A stretch of 5,344 bases of DNA from an uncultured Bacteroidales bacterium (lineage in GTDB: Bacteria; Bacteroidota; Bacteroidia; Bacteroidales; Paludibacteraceae), in NCBI GenBank assembly GCA_937911235.1, contig CALDPN010000075.1, forward strand, positions 1-5,344. Reading direction: 5' to 3'. The notes under the pieces are model-generated. The model was not told the DNA's origin. It saw only the letters and a list, made by a program, of their open reading frames with translations, and made no database searches. This document shows, in pieces, positions 1 through 5,344 of the stretch. Made by a program: the position numbers and the translations under genes. Position 1 is the stretch's first letter; every line of letters starts with the position of its first letter.

Positions 1-357
1 ATATATGATACAGAAGTAGAAAGATTCTTAAATCAATTTCACGAAAAATTAAAGATTTATAATATTTTTTTTAGAGATGATAGGGGAAAAAATACCCAAA
101 CATTGACAGAGTTAGAAATAACATCTAATGATAGGATAGAGATTATAAAAACTATTAAAGTAGAAGATTATTCTTCAGGACCTATTGTTGATACCTTAAA
201 TAAAATGGGCGATTTGTGGGTGTTTGGCAAAGATGTAAAGGGGAATGAAGTTTATATAAAAATATCATTAGGAGTTCCTAATAGCAGAACCATCTGCATA
301 TCATTTCATAAAGCAGAACATAAAATGAGTTATCCATTTAAAAACATACAACCATGA
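1..357 (+). CDS. MqsR-family toxin of a type II toxin-antitoxin pair (5' end outside window)
   Basis: The reading frame is open from the first base, so the gene enters the window already started; 118 residues are visible and probably only a few N-terminal residues are missing. A TTG at 103 could be called as a start, but the coding sequence upstream (FLNQFHEKLKIYNIFFRDD) reads as genuine protein and belongs to it. The C-terminal half has the MqsR/RelE-like fold signature: LWVFGKD, then EVYIKISLG, then ICISFHKAEHKM, corresponding to the W...VYLKI...IVSF core of E. coli MqsR, including the conserved VY tyrosine. Family members are ribosome-independent mRNA interferases; that activity is inferred here. 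The stop TGA overlaps the ATG of the next gene (ATGA), which implies translational coupling with the antitoxin. Toxin-first order matches mqsRA. The promoter is not in the window. Assignment to the MqsR group is from remembered family sequences, not a search. Confidence 0.75.
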   Translation: MYDTEVERFLNQFHEKLKIYNIFFRDDRGKNTQTLTELEITSNDRIEIIKTIKVEDYSSGPIVDTLNKMGDLWVFGKDVKGNEVYIKISLGVPNSRTICISFHKAEHKMSYPFKNIQP

Positions 358-1337
358 ACACAATGATTAGTCCGTTTACAGGGGGTGAACTTAGGTTTTC
401 TCACGAGAGGAGAGAACTTACTTATCGTAAGGAGAAGTTTGAATATACTGCTCTGTTTTATGTTTGTGTGGATAGTGGTGAGAAGCTTACCACCACAGAG
501 TTGGATACTATTAATGTGAATCAAGTTTATAATCAGTATCGCAGTAAATATGGTATTCCGTTTCCTGATGAGATAAAGGCTATTAGAGAAATGTATGGTT
601 TGTCCGCTTCTAAAATGTCTGTGATTTTGGGTCTTGGAGCAAATCAATATCGTTTATATGAAAATGGTGAAGTGCCTAGTGAGGCAATAGGGAAAACTCT
701 TAGAAGCATTATGAATCCTTCTGTATTCATTACTTACGTGCAAAATTCTGAGAGTCAGTTTACTCAACAAGAGCTTTCTAAAATCTATGACAAGATAGAG
801 GGAGCAATGAAAAAGACTGCGTGTGTTAGTTCGGCATATAAGATGCCTAAAAGGTCTATTATAAATGGTTATGCTCCTGTATCTATTAGCCAGGTAAAGA
901 ATATTATTCTGTTTTACATCAATAAATTGGGTGGGGTGTTTAGCACTAAAATGAACAAATTGTTGTTCTATACAGACTTCTATTCTTATAAGACATTGGG
1001 ATATGGCATGACTGGGCTTGCGTACAAGGCTATTCAGTATGGACCTGTGCCTTTTAATTGGAATGTACTATATGGAAGTATGGAAGATATTGAGAGTGAG
1101 ATTATTTCTTTCCCTTCAGGCAACTCTGGCGAACAATTGGTTTCAGCAATACAACCAGATATGAGTACTTTTTCGGCAGAGGAACTTAATATTTTAAATG
1201 ATATTGTGAGTAAATTTGGTTCTCTTACTGCAAATCAACTATCAGAATTAAGTCACTCCGAAGATGCATGGCTTCACTATGTAGGAACATCTTTCCCTAT
1301 AGACTACACCGAAGCATTCACCTTAAAAGCATTGTAA
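354..1337 (+). CDS. MqsA-like / Panacea (DUF4065, SocA-like) fusion antitoxin
   Basis: This 327-residue protein is the probable antitoxin for the MqsR-like toxin. Residues ~5-55 resemble the MqsA N-terminal toxin-binding domain, but its zinc ligands are largely lost: the first CxxC is S6-P-F-T9 and the second is C38-V-D-S41. Residues ~70-125 are an MqsA-type helix-turn-helix (FPDEIKAIREMYGLSASKMS, then LGLGANQYRLYENGEVPS), expected to bind the operon's own operator. After a linker, residues ~180-315 form a Panacea domain: ILFYINKLGGVFSTKMNKLLFYTDF, YKAIQYGPVPFNW, and a C-terminal ELSHSEDAW motif. Panacea is known as an antitoxin domain paired with many unrelated toxins. The ATG at 354 overlaps the toxin stop by four bases; an ATG at 363 is an alternative start that would leave a 5-bp gap and remove only three residues. 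Autorepression is inferred from the HTH. Which part neutralises the toxin is not decidable from sequence. Confidence 0.85.
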   Translation: MNTMISPFTGGELRFSHERRELTYRKEKFEYTALFYVCVDSGEKLTTTELDTINVNQVYNQYRSKYGIPFPDEIKAIREMYGLSASKMSVILGLGANQYRLYENGEVPSEAIGKTLRSIMNPSVFITYVQNSESQFTQQELSKIYDKIEGAMKKTACVSSAYKMPKRSIINGYAPVSISQVKNIILFYINKLGGVFSTKMNKLLFYTDFYSYKTLGYGMTGLAYKAIQYGPVPFNWNVLYGSMEDIESEIISFPSGNSGEQLVSAIQPDMSTFSAEELNILNDIVSKFGSLTANQLSELSHSEDAWLHYVGTSFPIDYTEAFTLKAL

Positions 1338-1341
1338 AATT

Positions 1342-1614
1342 ATGGAAAATCTTACTCAATACAATCCTAAAACTATTTCTCATCCAGGACAAACTCTTGC
1401 ATATAAACTACAAGAATTAGAGATGAGCATTAAAGAGTTTGCTATTCGAACTTCTAAACCAGAAAAGACTATTATTGCCGTAATTAAAGGTGAAAGTTCA
1501 ATTACACATGATATGGCAGAAGCATTTGAAAACATAACAAAAATACCTGCACATTTCTGGTTGATACGTCAAAGAAACTATGATGAAGCGGTTGCTCGAA
1601 ATATACTATCGTAA
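1342..1614 (+). CDS. Short HigA-like XRE-family antitoxin / regulator
   Basis: This 90-residue protein follows the Panacea antitoxin after four bases, so it is very likely co-transcribed. It has the hallmark opening of HigA/VapI-type antidotes (ISHPGQTLAYKLQELEMSIK, residues 12-31), an HTH over ~18-50 (KEFAIRTSKPEKTIIAVIKG), the SSIT segment and the closing FWLIRQRNYDEAVAR (72-86). HigA-family proteins come as ~90-110-residue antitoxins and as longer proteins carrying an ImmA/IrrE-type peptidase after this HTH; here the protein stops right after the NYDE helix. It is either the short form or a truncated long form. No HigB-type toxin is adjacent on either side, so it is either an orphan regulator or a third component of the upstream pair. 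Its stop codon lies inside a strong hairpin. Family call is confident; role is inferred. Confidence 0.8.
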   Translation: MENLTQYNPKTISHPGQTLAYKLQELEMSIKEFAIRTSKPEKTIIAVIKGESSITHDMAEAFENITKIPAHFWLIRQRNYDEAVARNILS

Positions 1615-1639
1615 CCGCCATTACGGTAATGGTGGTTAC
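1611..1639. terminator. 13-bp stem-loop at end of TA operon, possible bidirectional terminator
   Basis: GTAACCGCCATTA (1611-1623) pairs with TAATGGTGGTTAC (1627-1639) across a CGG triloop, with a single G-T wobble at 1617/1633. The higA-like stop codon TAA (1612-1614) is inside the left arm. The hairpin sits between convergent genes, where a shared terminator is expected, and is the only strong structure in the 54-bp gap. A clear T-run does not follow on either strand, so it is not a textbook intrinsic terminator. Confidence 0.5.
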
Positions 1640-1668
1640 AATACACATTATATCATAAAAACAAAAGA

Positions 1669-2466
1669 CTACCAACAAAGCACATATAAATCACCTCTTG
1701 GGTTGATGCACATAAGGGGAGTGGTGGTGGAGTTGAATAGGTGCTTTTCTTTTGGGCCGAAGATGATGTCGTCGAGGCCGTAGTCGCGTGAGTTTGTGAT
1801 AAGCACCATGCCATAATTGCCTTCTGAAGCCATTTCTACAGCTTCTTTTTCTACTTTGAAGCTGTCTTTTTTGCCCATTTCTACTGAATATTTCAATTCA
1901 AAGCCGTCGTACACTTTTGTAACGGCATTCACATTCTTTTGGGCACGTGTGCCGTAGTCTTTGGCTTGCAAAATTTGTATTTCACTACCCAAGAAACGAG
2001 CCATATTAGACGAATATGAGCCTTTTTCTTTTTCTTCTGGCAGGAACGCCACAGGCACCAAAATTTTATCAAACTTTGGCATTGGCATTGTGTCTTTCAG
2101 CATTATAAAAGGTATTCTTAGTTCTCTAAAGCCTTTGAAAAAGTTCATTGGGCGGTAGAAACCTCTTTTTTTAGAAAATTCGATGAAAATCATAGGTGTT
2201 TCGGTGCGTTCTGTCATTGCCACCACATCTTCAAAGCCACCGTCGACGCTCTCGCAAATAAAAGGAACGTTGCCCAAAGATTTTTTCTCTTCTTCTAGCT
2301 CTGCTTTAAACTCTGCGCTCATCTCACTTTCCCAAACGAGTAGGGTAAGTCCTTTTTGAAAACCTTGTGCAAAAATTTTGCCTGCTGCAAAGGCATTTTT
2401 AGGAAAATAATCGCCATGTGCTAGCACCAAAAAGTGTCTGCTGTATTCTATTTCGCGTATATTCAT
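1669..2466 (-). CDS. Universal stress protein, tandem Usp-like domains
   Basis: A 265-residue cytoplasmic protein resembling two Usp alpha/beta domains in tandem. The N-terminal part begins with RHFLVLAHGDYFPKNAFAAG; the second starts near residue 131 with KFDKILVPVAF, a typical first Usp strand, and ends with DDIIFGPKEKHLFNSTTTPLMCINP. The usual Usp ATP loop (GxxG then about nine residues then GS/T) is only partly kept: the first Gly is present (~237) but GPKEKH...NSTTTP lacks the later glycines, so nucleotide binding is doubtful. Start: an upstream ATG at 2520 would add 18 residues (MCVMKIFNTF...), but these do not look like the domain and would lie across the best candidate promoter, so MNIREIEYS at 2466 is preferred. 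It is divergent from hisS and convergent with the TA operon. The physiological role is unknown; family members respond to stress or growth arrest. Confidence 0.75.
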   Translation of the reverse strand: MNIREIEYSRHFLVLAHGDYFPKNAFAAGKIFAQGFQKGLTLLVWESEMSAEFKAELEEEKKSLGNVPFICESVDGGFEDVVAMTERTETPMIFIEFSKKRGFYRPMNFFKGFRELRIPFIMLKDTMPMPKFDKILVPVAFLPEEKEKGSYSSNMARFLGSEIQILQAKDYGTRAQKNVNAVTKVYDGFELKYSVEMGKKDSFKVEKEAVEMASEGNYGMVLITNSRDYGLDDIIFGPKEKHLFNSTTTPLMCINPRGDLYVLCW

Positions 2467-2489
2467 AATAATTGTCAAAAAATATTCCG

Positions 2490-2521
2490 TAAAGGTATTA
2501 AAGATTTTCATAACACACAAA
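2490..2521 (-). promoter_or_regulatory. Candidate Bacteroidota promoter for the universal stress protein gene
   Basis: On the - strand TTTG (2521-2518) is followed after 20 bases by TACCTTTA (2497-2490), close to the phylum's -33 TTTG and -7 TAnnTTTG boxes (last base A instead of G). Transcription would begin roughly 20 bases before the ATG at 2466, which supports that start over the ATG at 2520. AT-rich sequence makes chance matches fairly likely. Confidence 0.4.
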
Positions 2522-2536
2522 AAAATACTAAATTTG
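2505..2536 (+). promoter_or_regulatory. Candidate Bacteroidota promoter for hisS
   Basis: TAAATTTG at 2529-2536 is an exact match to the -7 consensus TAnnTTTG. The -33 position holds TTTTC (2505-2509), a weak match to TTTG, about 20 bases upstream. It would give a leader of roughly 65 nt before the hisS ATG at 2610, and this leader would contain the GTAG-flanked palindrome. No T-box or riboswitch structure is evident. Confidence 0.4.
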
Positions 2537-2559
2537 CGGTTTGAAATTTAAAAGATTTC

Positions 2560-2583
2560 GGACAATGCACGCATTGTCCCTAC
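2560..2583 (-). repeat. REP-like palindrome with GTAG head in the hisS leader
   Basis: GGACAATGC (2560-2568) and GCATTGTCC (2571-2579) form a perfect 9-bp inverted repeat around two bases. Read on the - strand the palindrome is directly preceded by GTAG (2583-2580). A GTAG or GGAG tetranucleotide at the foot of a hairpin is the architecture of REP elements moved by RAYT (TnpA-REP) transposases. Only one copy is in this window, so the repeat status is inferred from architecture. It lies in the transcribed leader of hisS and would fold in the mRNA. Confidence 0.5.
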
Positions 2584-2609
2584 ACATTAAAAATTAAACA
2601 ATAAATATA

Positions 2610-3971
2610 ATGGCAAAACCTTCTATTCCAAAAGGAACACGTGATTTTCTTCCAGAAGAAATGCGTAAACGTAATTATATCTTCAATACCATCAAAGATG
2701 TGTTTGCACTTTATGGTTTTCAACAAATTGAAACTCCAGCAATGGAAAATCTTTCTACACTAATGGGTAAATATGGTGAAGAAGGAGATAAATTACTATT
2801 TAAAATTTTGAATTCAGGAGACTTCCTTTCTGGTCTTACAGAAGAAGATTACACCAATAAAAACAGCAATAAAGCAGTGTCACGTCTTTCTGAAAAAGGA
2901 CTTCGTTACGACCTTACAGTGCCTTTTGCTCGTTTTGTGGTACAATATAGAGAACAAATCAAGTTCCCATTCCGCAGATACCAAATTCAACCAGTTTGGC
3001 GTGCAGACCGTCCTCAAAAAGGTCGTTATAGAGAGTTTTACCAATGCGATGCCGACATTGTAGGTAGCGATTCTCTGCTAAACGAACTTGAACTTCTTCA
3101 AATTGCCAACGAAGTGTTCAAACGCTTTGGCATTAGAGTTTGCATCAAGCTAAACAACCGCAAAGTGCTTGCTGGTATTGCAGAAGTGGTGGGTGCTCCT
3201 GAAAAAATCGTTGATATTACTGTTGCTATCGACAAACTAGATAAAATTGGTCTTGAAAAAGTGAACGCAGAGCTTATTGCCAAAGGCCTAACAGAGGAAA
3301 ATGTAAACAAACTTCAACCTATTTTGGCGCTTTCTGGCAACAACAATGAGAAACTTGCTAGGCTGAAAGAAGTGCTTGCCAACTCAGAAATTGGTCTTAA
3401 AGGCGTTGCCGAATTAGAAACACTGTTTGGTTACACCGCAAACCTAGACTTCACTGCTGAACTAGAACTAGACCTTACACTTGCTCGTGGTCTAAACTAC
3501 TACACTGGCACAATTATAGAGGTGAAAGCACTTGACGTGCAAATTGGTAGCATCACCGGTGGTGGTAGATACGACAACCTTACAGGCGTGTTTGGCGTAG
3601 ATGGACTTTCTGGTGTGGGTATTTCATTTGGTGCAGACCGCATCTACGACGTGCTAAATCAACTAGATTTATATCCAAAAACTACCGTAAACCAAACTCA
3701 AGTGATTTTCCTAAACTTTGGCGAAAAGGAAATGGAATATTGCATTCCACTACTTGCACAACTTCGTGCTGCTGGCATTTCTACAGAGATTTACCCAGAC
3801 GCTGTGAAGTTTAAAAAACAAATGCAATATGCCAACGACCGCAACATTCCTTTCGTGGCAATAGTAGGAGAGAGCGAAATGGCAGAAAATGTGATTATGC
3901 TTAAAGACATGACCACAGGAAACCAAGAAAAAGTGTTAATTAATGATATAATTTCTAAATTTACAAAATAA
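2610..3971 (+). CDS. hisS: Histidine--tRNA ligase (HisRS)
   Basis: The enzyme charges tRNA-His with histidine using ATP in the cytoplasm. At 453 residues it is normal for a bacterial class II HisRS. Visible signatures: the N-terminal KGTRDFLPEE (8-17); YDLTVPFARFV (100-110); class II motif 2 with RRYQIQPVWRADRPQKGRYR (122-141) followed by EFYQCDADIVG; the histidine-specific LARGLNYYTG (291-300) with the catalytic-type arginine R293; SITGGGRYDNL (314-324); motif 3 GVGISFGADRI (335-345) with R344. The anticodon-binding domain runs from ~363 to the end (QVIFLNF... YPDAVKFKKQMQYANDRNIP...). In many bacteria the histidine A motif reads RGLDYY; here it is RGLNYY, which I believe is usual in Bacteroidota. 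The ATG at 2610 gives the expected N-terminus; no Shine-Dalgarno is visible, as is common in this phylum. It is monocistronic as far as can be seen. Full length and intact. Confidence 0.98.
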   Translation: MAKPSIPKGTRDFLPEEMRKRNYIFNTIKDVFALYGFQQIETPAMENLSTLMGKYGEEGDKLLFKILNSGDFLSGLTEEDYTNKNSNKAVSRLSEKGLRYDLTVPFARFVVQYREQIKFPFRRYQIQPVWRADRPQKGRYREFYQCDADIVGSDSLLNELELLQIANEVFKRFGIRVCIKLNNRKVLAGIAEVVGAPEKIVDITVAIDKLDKIGLEKVNAELIAKGLTEENVNKLQPILALSGNNNEKLARLKEVLANSEIGLKGVAELETLFGYTANLDFTAELELDLTLARGLNYYTGTIIEVKALDVQIGSITGGGRYDNLTGVFGVDGLSGVGISFGADRIYDVLNQLDLYPKTTVNQTQVIFLNFGEKEMEYCIPLLAQLRAAGISTEIYPDAVKFKKQMQYANDRNIPFVAIVGESEMAENVIMLKDMTTGNQEKVLINDIISKFTK

Positions 3972-4001
3972 AAGACTATCAAATGTAGTTTTATAGTAGA
4001 G

Positions 4002-4787
4002 TTGAGGGTAGGAATAACTCCTAACTCCTCACTCCTAACTCCTAACTATAAGAATTTTGAAAAAACTTTTAATCATACACTTCCTCAAGAATATAAAAAT
4101 TTCATAGAAGCTGATTATGCATGGGGTGTATATGGAAAAGAAAATGATTTTGATGGTATTGATATAGATTGGGAATACCCGACATCAAGCGCAGCGGGTA
4201 TATCATCATCTCCTGATGACACCGATAATTACACTCTGCTAATGAACGATATTCGCAATGCAATAGGAGAGGACAAACTTTTAACTTTAGCTTCAATAGC
4301 AAGTGCGAAATACATTGATTTTAAAGCAATTGAACCAATCATAGACTTTGTAAATCTAATGGTATATGATGTTGCTCGTCCTCCATACCACCATGCGCCA
4401 CTTTATAAGTCAGATATGACCAATAGTGTCACATGTCAAGAGTCTGTTGCATTACACATGGAAGCAGGCTTACCAGCCGATAAAATCGTACTTGGAATGC
4501 CATTCTATGGTCATGGAATAGGAAATATCACAGATTTTATTGACTATAAAGACATCATTAATCTCACAGGATATACACAAATGCGAGATGACGTAGCAAA
4601 AGTACCATATCTAATCAACGCTGAGGGCAAACTTGTCTGCACATACGAAGATGCAGAGTCAATCGCAGAAAAATGTCGCTTCATACACGACAATGGACTG
4701 AAAGGTGCAATGTATTGGGACTATTGCATTGATGATGCCAAATATACTCTGCGTAAAGCAGTTGCTAAAGGAATTTTAAACAAATAA
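4002..4787 (+). pseudogene. 5'-truncated GH18 chitinase-like gene with SUKH-like N-terminal fragment
   Basis: Residues ~46-261 are the C-terminal part of a glycoside hydrolase family 18 barrel. They include FDGIDIDWEYP (50-60) with the catalytic glutamate E58 and aspartates D54 and D56, NLMVYD (118-123), the substrate-side GMPFYG (165-170) and the last strand GAMYWDY with W239. About 80-100 residues (the first strands of the barrel) normally precede the DxxDxDWE motif; here only ~50 do, and they are not chitinase. Residues 1-16 come from the heptamer repeat, and 17-36 (KNFEKTFNHTLPQEYKNFIE) resemble the first helices of a SUKH/SMI1-KNR4 domain. No ATG precedes the catalytic motif; the only start is TTG at 4002. 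There is no signal peptide, though chitinases are normally exported. The simplest reading is a recombined, non-functional remnant. A real short protein cannot be excluded, because the frame stays open for 261 codons and the active-site residues are kept. Confidence 0.7.
4016..4048 (+). repeat. Heptanucleotide tandem repeat (AACTCCT)n
   Basis: Four full 7-bp units plus a partial fifth: AACTCCT at 4016-4022 and 4023-4029, CACTCCT at 4030-4036, AACTCCT at 4037-4043, then AACTA. It begins 45 bp after the hisS stop and is read through by the chitinase-like frame, coding its residues ~5-16 (ITPNSSLLTPNY). Similar CTCCTAA-type tracts are a familiar kind of low-complexity intergenic repeat; copy-number change by slippage would shift the reading frame. 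Confidence 0.85.
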
Positions 4788-4795
4788 TTTAATAA

Positions 4796-5176
4796 ATGAA
4801 AGCTCAATTACTCACAATCCTATTACTTGTTATTTCCAACGTATTCATGACCTTTGCATGGTACGGACATCTAAAACTTCAGTCAACAGGGCTCGCCAAA
4901 AATTGGCCGTTATACGCAGTAATACTCTTCTCATGGGGAGTTGCGCTATTTGAATATGCTTTTCAAGTTCCTGCAAATCGTATTGGATATGTAGAAAATG
5001 GCGGACCATTCACACTAATGCAGCTTAAAGTATTACAAGAGGTAATAACGCTTACTGTATTCACAGTCATTGCATTATTTATGTTTCAAGGCGAAAAACT
5101 ACAATGGAATCACCTTGCTGCATTCGGTTGCCTAATTCTTGCCGTTTGGTTTGTCTTCATGCCCACTGGCAAATAA
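4796..5176 (+). CDS. DMT-family inner-membrane protein (DUF486)
   Basis: A 126-residue hydrophobic protein with four predicted membrane helices at about 3-23, 38-58, 77-98 and 105-123. It carries the conserved DUF486 blocks: SNVFMTFAWYGHLK (14-27), SWGVALFEYAFQVPANRIGY (46-65) and LMQLKVLQEVITLTVF (74-89). Length and layout match the family, which is related to small drug/metabolite transporters; no substrate is established. The ATG at 4796 lies 8 bp after the preceding chitinase-like frame, so the two may share a transcript, though that neighbour looks broken. The gene itself is full length and intact. Confidence 0.9.
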   Translation: MKAQLLTILLLVISNVFMTFAWYGHLKLQSTGLAKNWPLYAVILFSWGVALFEYAFQVPANRIGYVENGGPFTLMQLKVLQEVITLTVFTVIALFMFQGEKLQWNHLAAFGCLILAVWFVFMPTGK

Positions 5177-5211
5177 TATCATACATTAAATAAATAAATA
5201 CTCAAATTAGG

Positions 5212-5344
5212 TTGGCGGAAAATAATTTGTTTTGCAGTATAAAAAATGCAATACAAACAGAAACTGATACAACCGCAAAATCTGCAACAAGTGTAATCTA
5301 TAGATTTTTTGAAGCATTGGGTGAAGAAATTGATAAAACAAGAG
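5212..5344 (+). CDS. Start of an unrecognised ORF, cut by window end
   Basis: After an in-frame TAA at 5191-5193 a frame stays open to the end of the window, giving LAENNLFCSIKNAIQTETDT and then TAKSATSVIYRFFEALGEEI and so on. The composition (balanced charged and hydrophobic residues) looks protein-like, whereas the neighbouring frames hit stops quickly. No ATG lies in frame; the first usual alternative start is TTG at 5212. It could therefore be a gene with a TTG start, a 5'-truncated fragment, or chance. The family is not recognised and no function is proposed. Confidence 0.35.
   Translation, partial: MAENNLFCSIKNAIQTETDTTAKSATSVIYRFFEALGEEIDKTR

Noticed and set aside
330..647. Antisense open frame over the toxin/antitoxin junction.
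   Set aside because: It lies opposite two well-supported coding regions and its composition is biased and unlike any family I recognise.
1580..1783. A 67-codon + strand frame overlapping the end of the higA-like gene, considered as a frameshifted continuation of it.
   Set aside because: Its residues after the overlap do not resemble the continuation of longer HigA proteins, and it runs antisense into the universal stress protein gene.
2467..2520. An 18-residue N-terminal extension of the universal stress protein starting at ATG 2520.
   Set aside because: The extension does not look like a Usp strand and overlaps the best candidate promoter; ATG 2466 gives a normal start.
3098..3310. Antisense open frames inside hisS (also near 3791-3982).
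   Set aside because: They are shadows of a clearly intact hisS coding frame, with no independent protein-like features.
3480..3512. RGLNYY instead of RGLDYY in the HisRS histidine-specific motif, considered as a functional change.
   Set aside because: I believe Asn is usual at this position in Bacteroidota HisRS, and all other motifs are intact.
3972..4001. ACTAT ... ATAGT inverted pair after hisS, considered as the hisS terminator.
   Set aside because: Only a 5-bp AT-rich stem with a long loop and no T-run; no convincing terminator is visible here.
4016..4048. The short tandem repeat considered as a CRISPR array.
   Set aside because: The units are 7 bp and directly abutting, with no spacers.

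Overview
The window looks like a piece of a low-GC Bacteroidota chromosome, probably of the Bacteroidales type. The case rests on the AT-rich composition, the absence of clear Shine-Dalgarno sequences before the genes, candidate promoters of the TTTG / TAnnTTTG class, and protein sequences (HisRS, a tandem-domain universal stress protein, an MqsR/Panacea toxin-antitoxin pair) that read like those of this phylum. Species cannot be named from the sequence alone.

Region 1 (1-1640) is a compact accessory cassette on the + strand. It holds an MqsR-type toxin gene whose first codons lie before the window. An ATGA overlap leads into an antitoxin that joins an MqsA-like N-terminus and HTH to a C-terminal Panacea (DUF4065/SocA-like) domain. 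Four bases later comes a short HigA-like XRE regulator. The last stop codon is buried in a 13-bp hairpin that probably ends the transcript. The layout suggests one translationally coupled toxin-antitoxin operon with an extra, second DNA-binding protein.

Region 2 (1669-3971) is core genome: a two-domain universal stress protein on the - strand and hisS (histidyl-tRNA synthetase) on the + strand, transcribed divergently. The 143-bp gap between them holds two candidate Bacteroidota promoters nearly back to back and a palindrome preceded by GTAG that has the architecture of a RAYT-type REP element.

Region 3 (3972-5344) appears rearranged. Just after hisS a 7-bp tandem repeat (AACTCCT) leads straight into an ORF with no ATG. 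Its first residues are encoded by the repeat, the next ~20 resemble the start of a SUKH (SMI1/KNR4) domain, and the rest is the C-terminal two-thirds of a GH18 chitinase-like barrel with the DxxDxDWE catalytic motif intact. This is most simply a 5'-truncated, chimeric gene remnant. It is followed 8 bp later by an intact four-helix DMT-family (DUF486) membrane protein, and then by the beginning of an unrecognised ORF that runs off the window.

The toxin-antitoxin operon, hisS/usp and the chitinase/DMT segment have no evident shared pathway. The most unusual points are the three-gene TA arrangement with a cysteine-depleted MqsA-like domain, the REP-like palindrome in the hisS leader, and the repeat-bordered SUKH/GH18 chimera.
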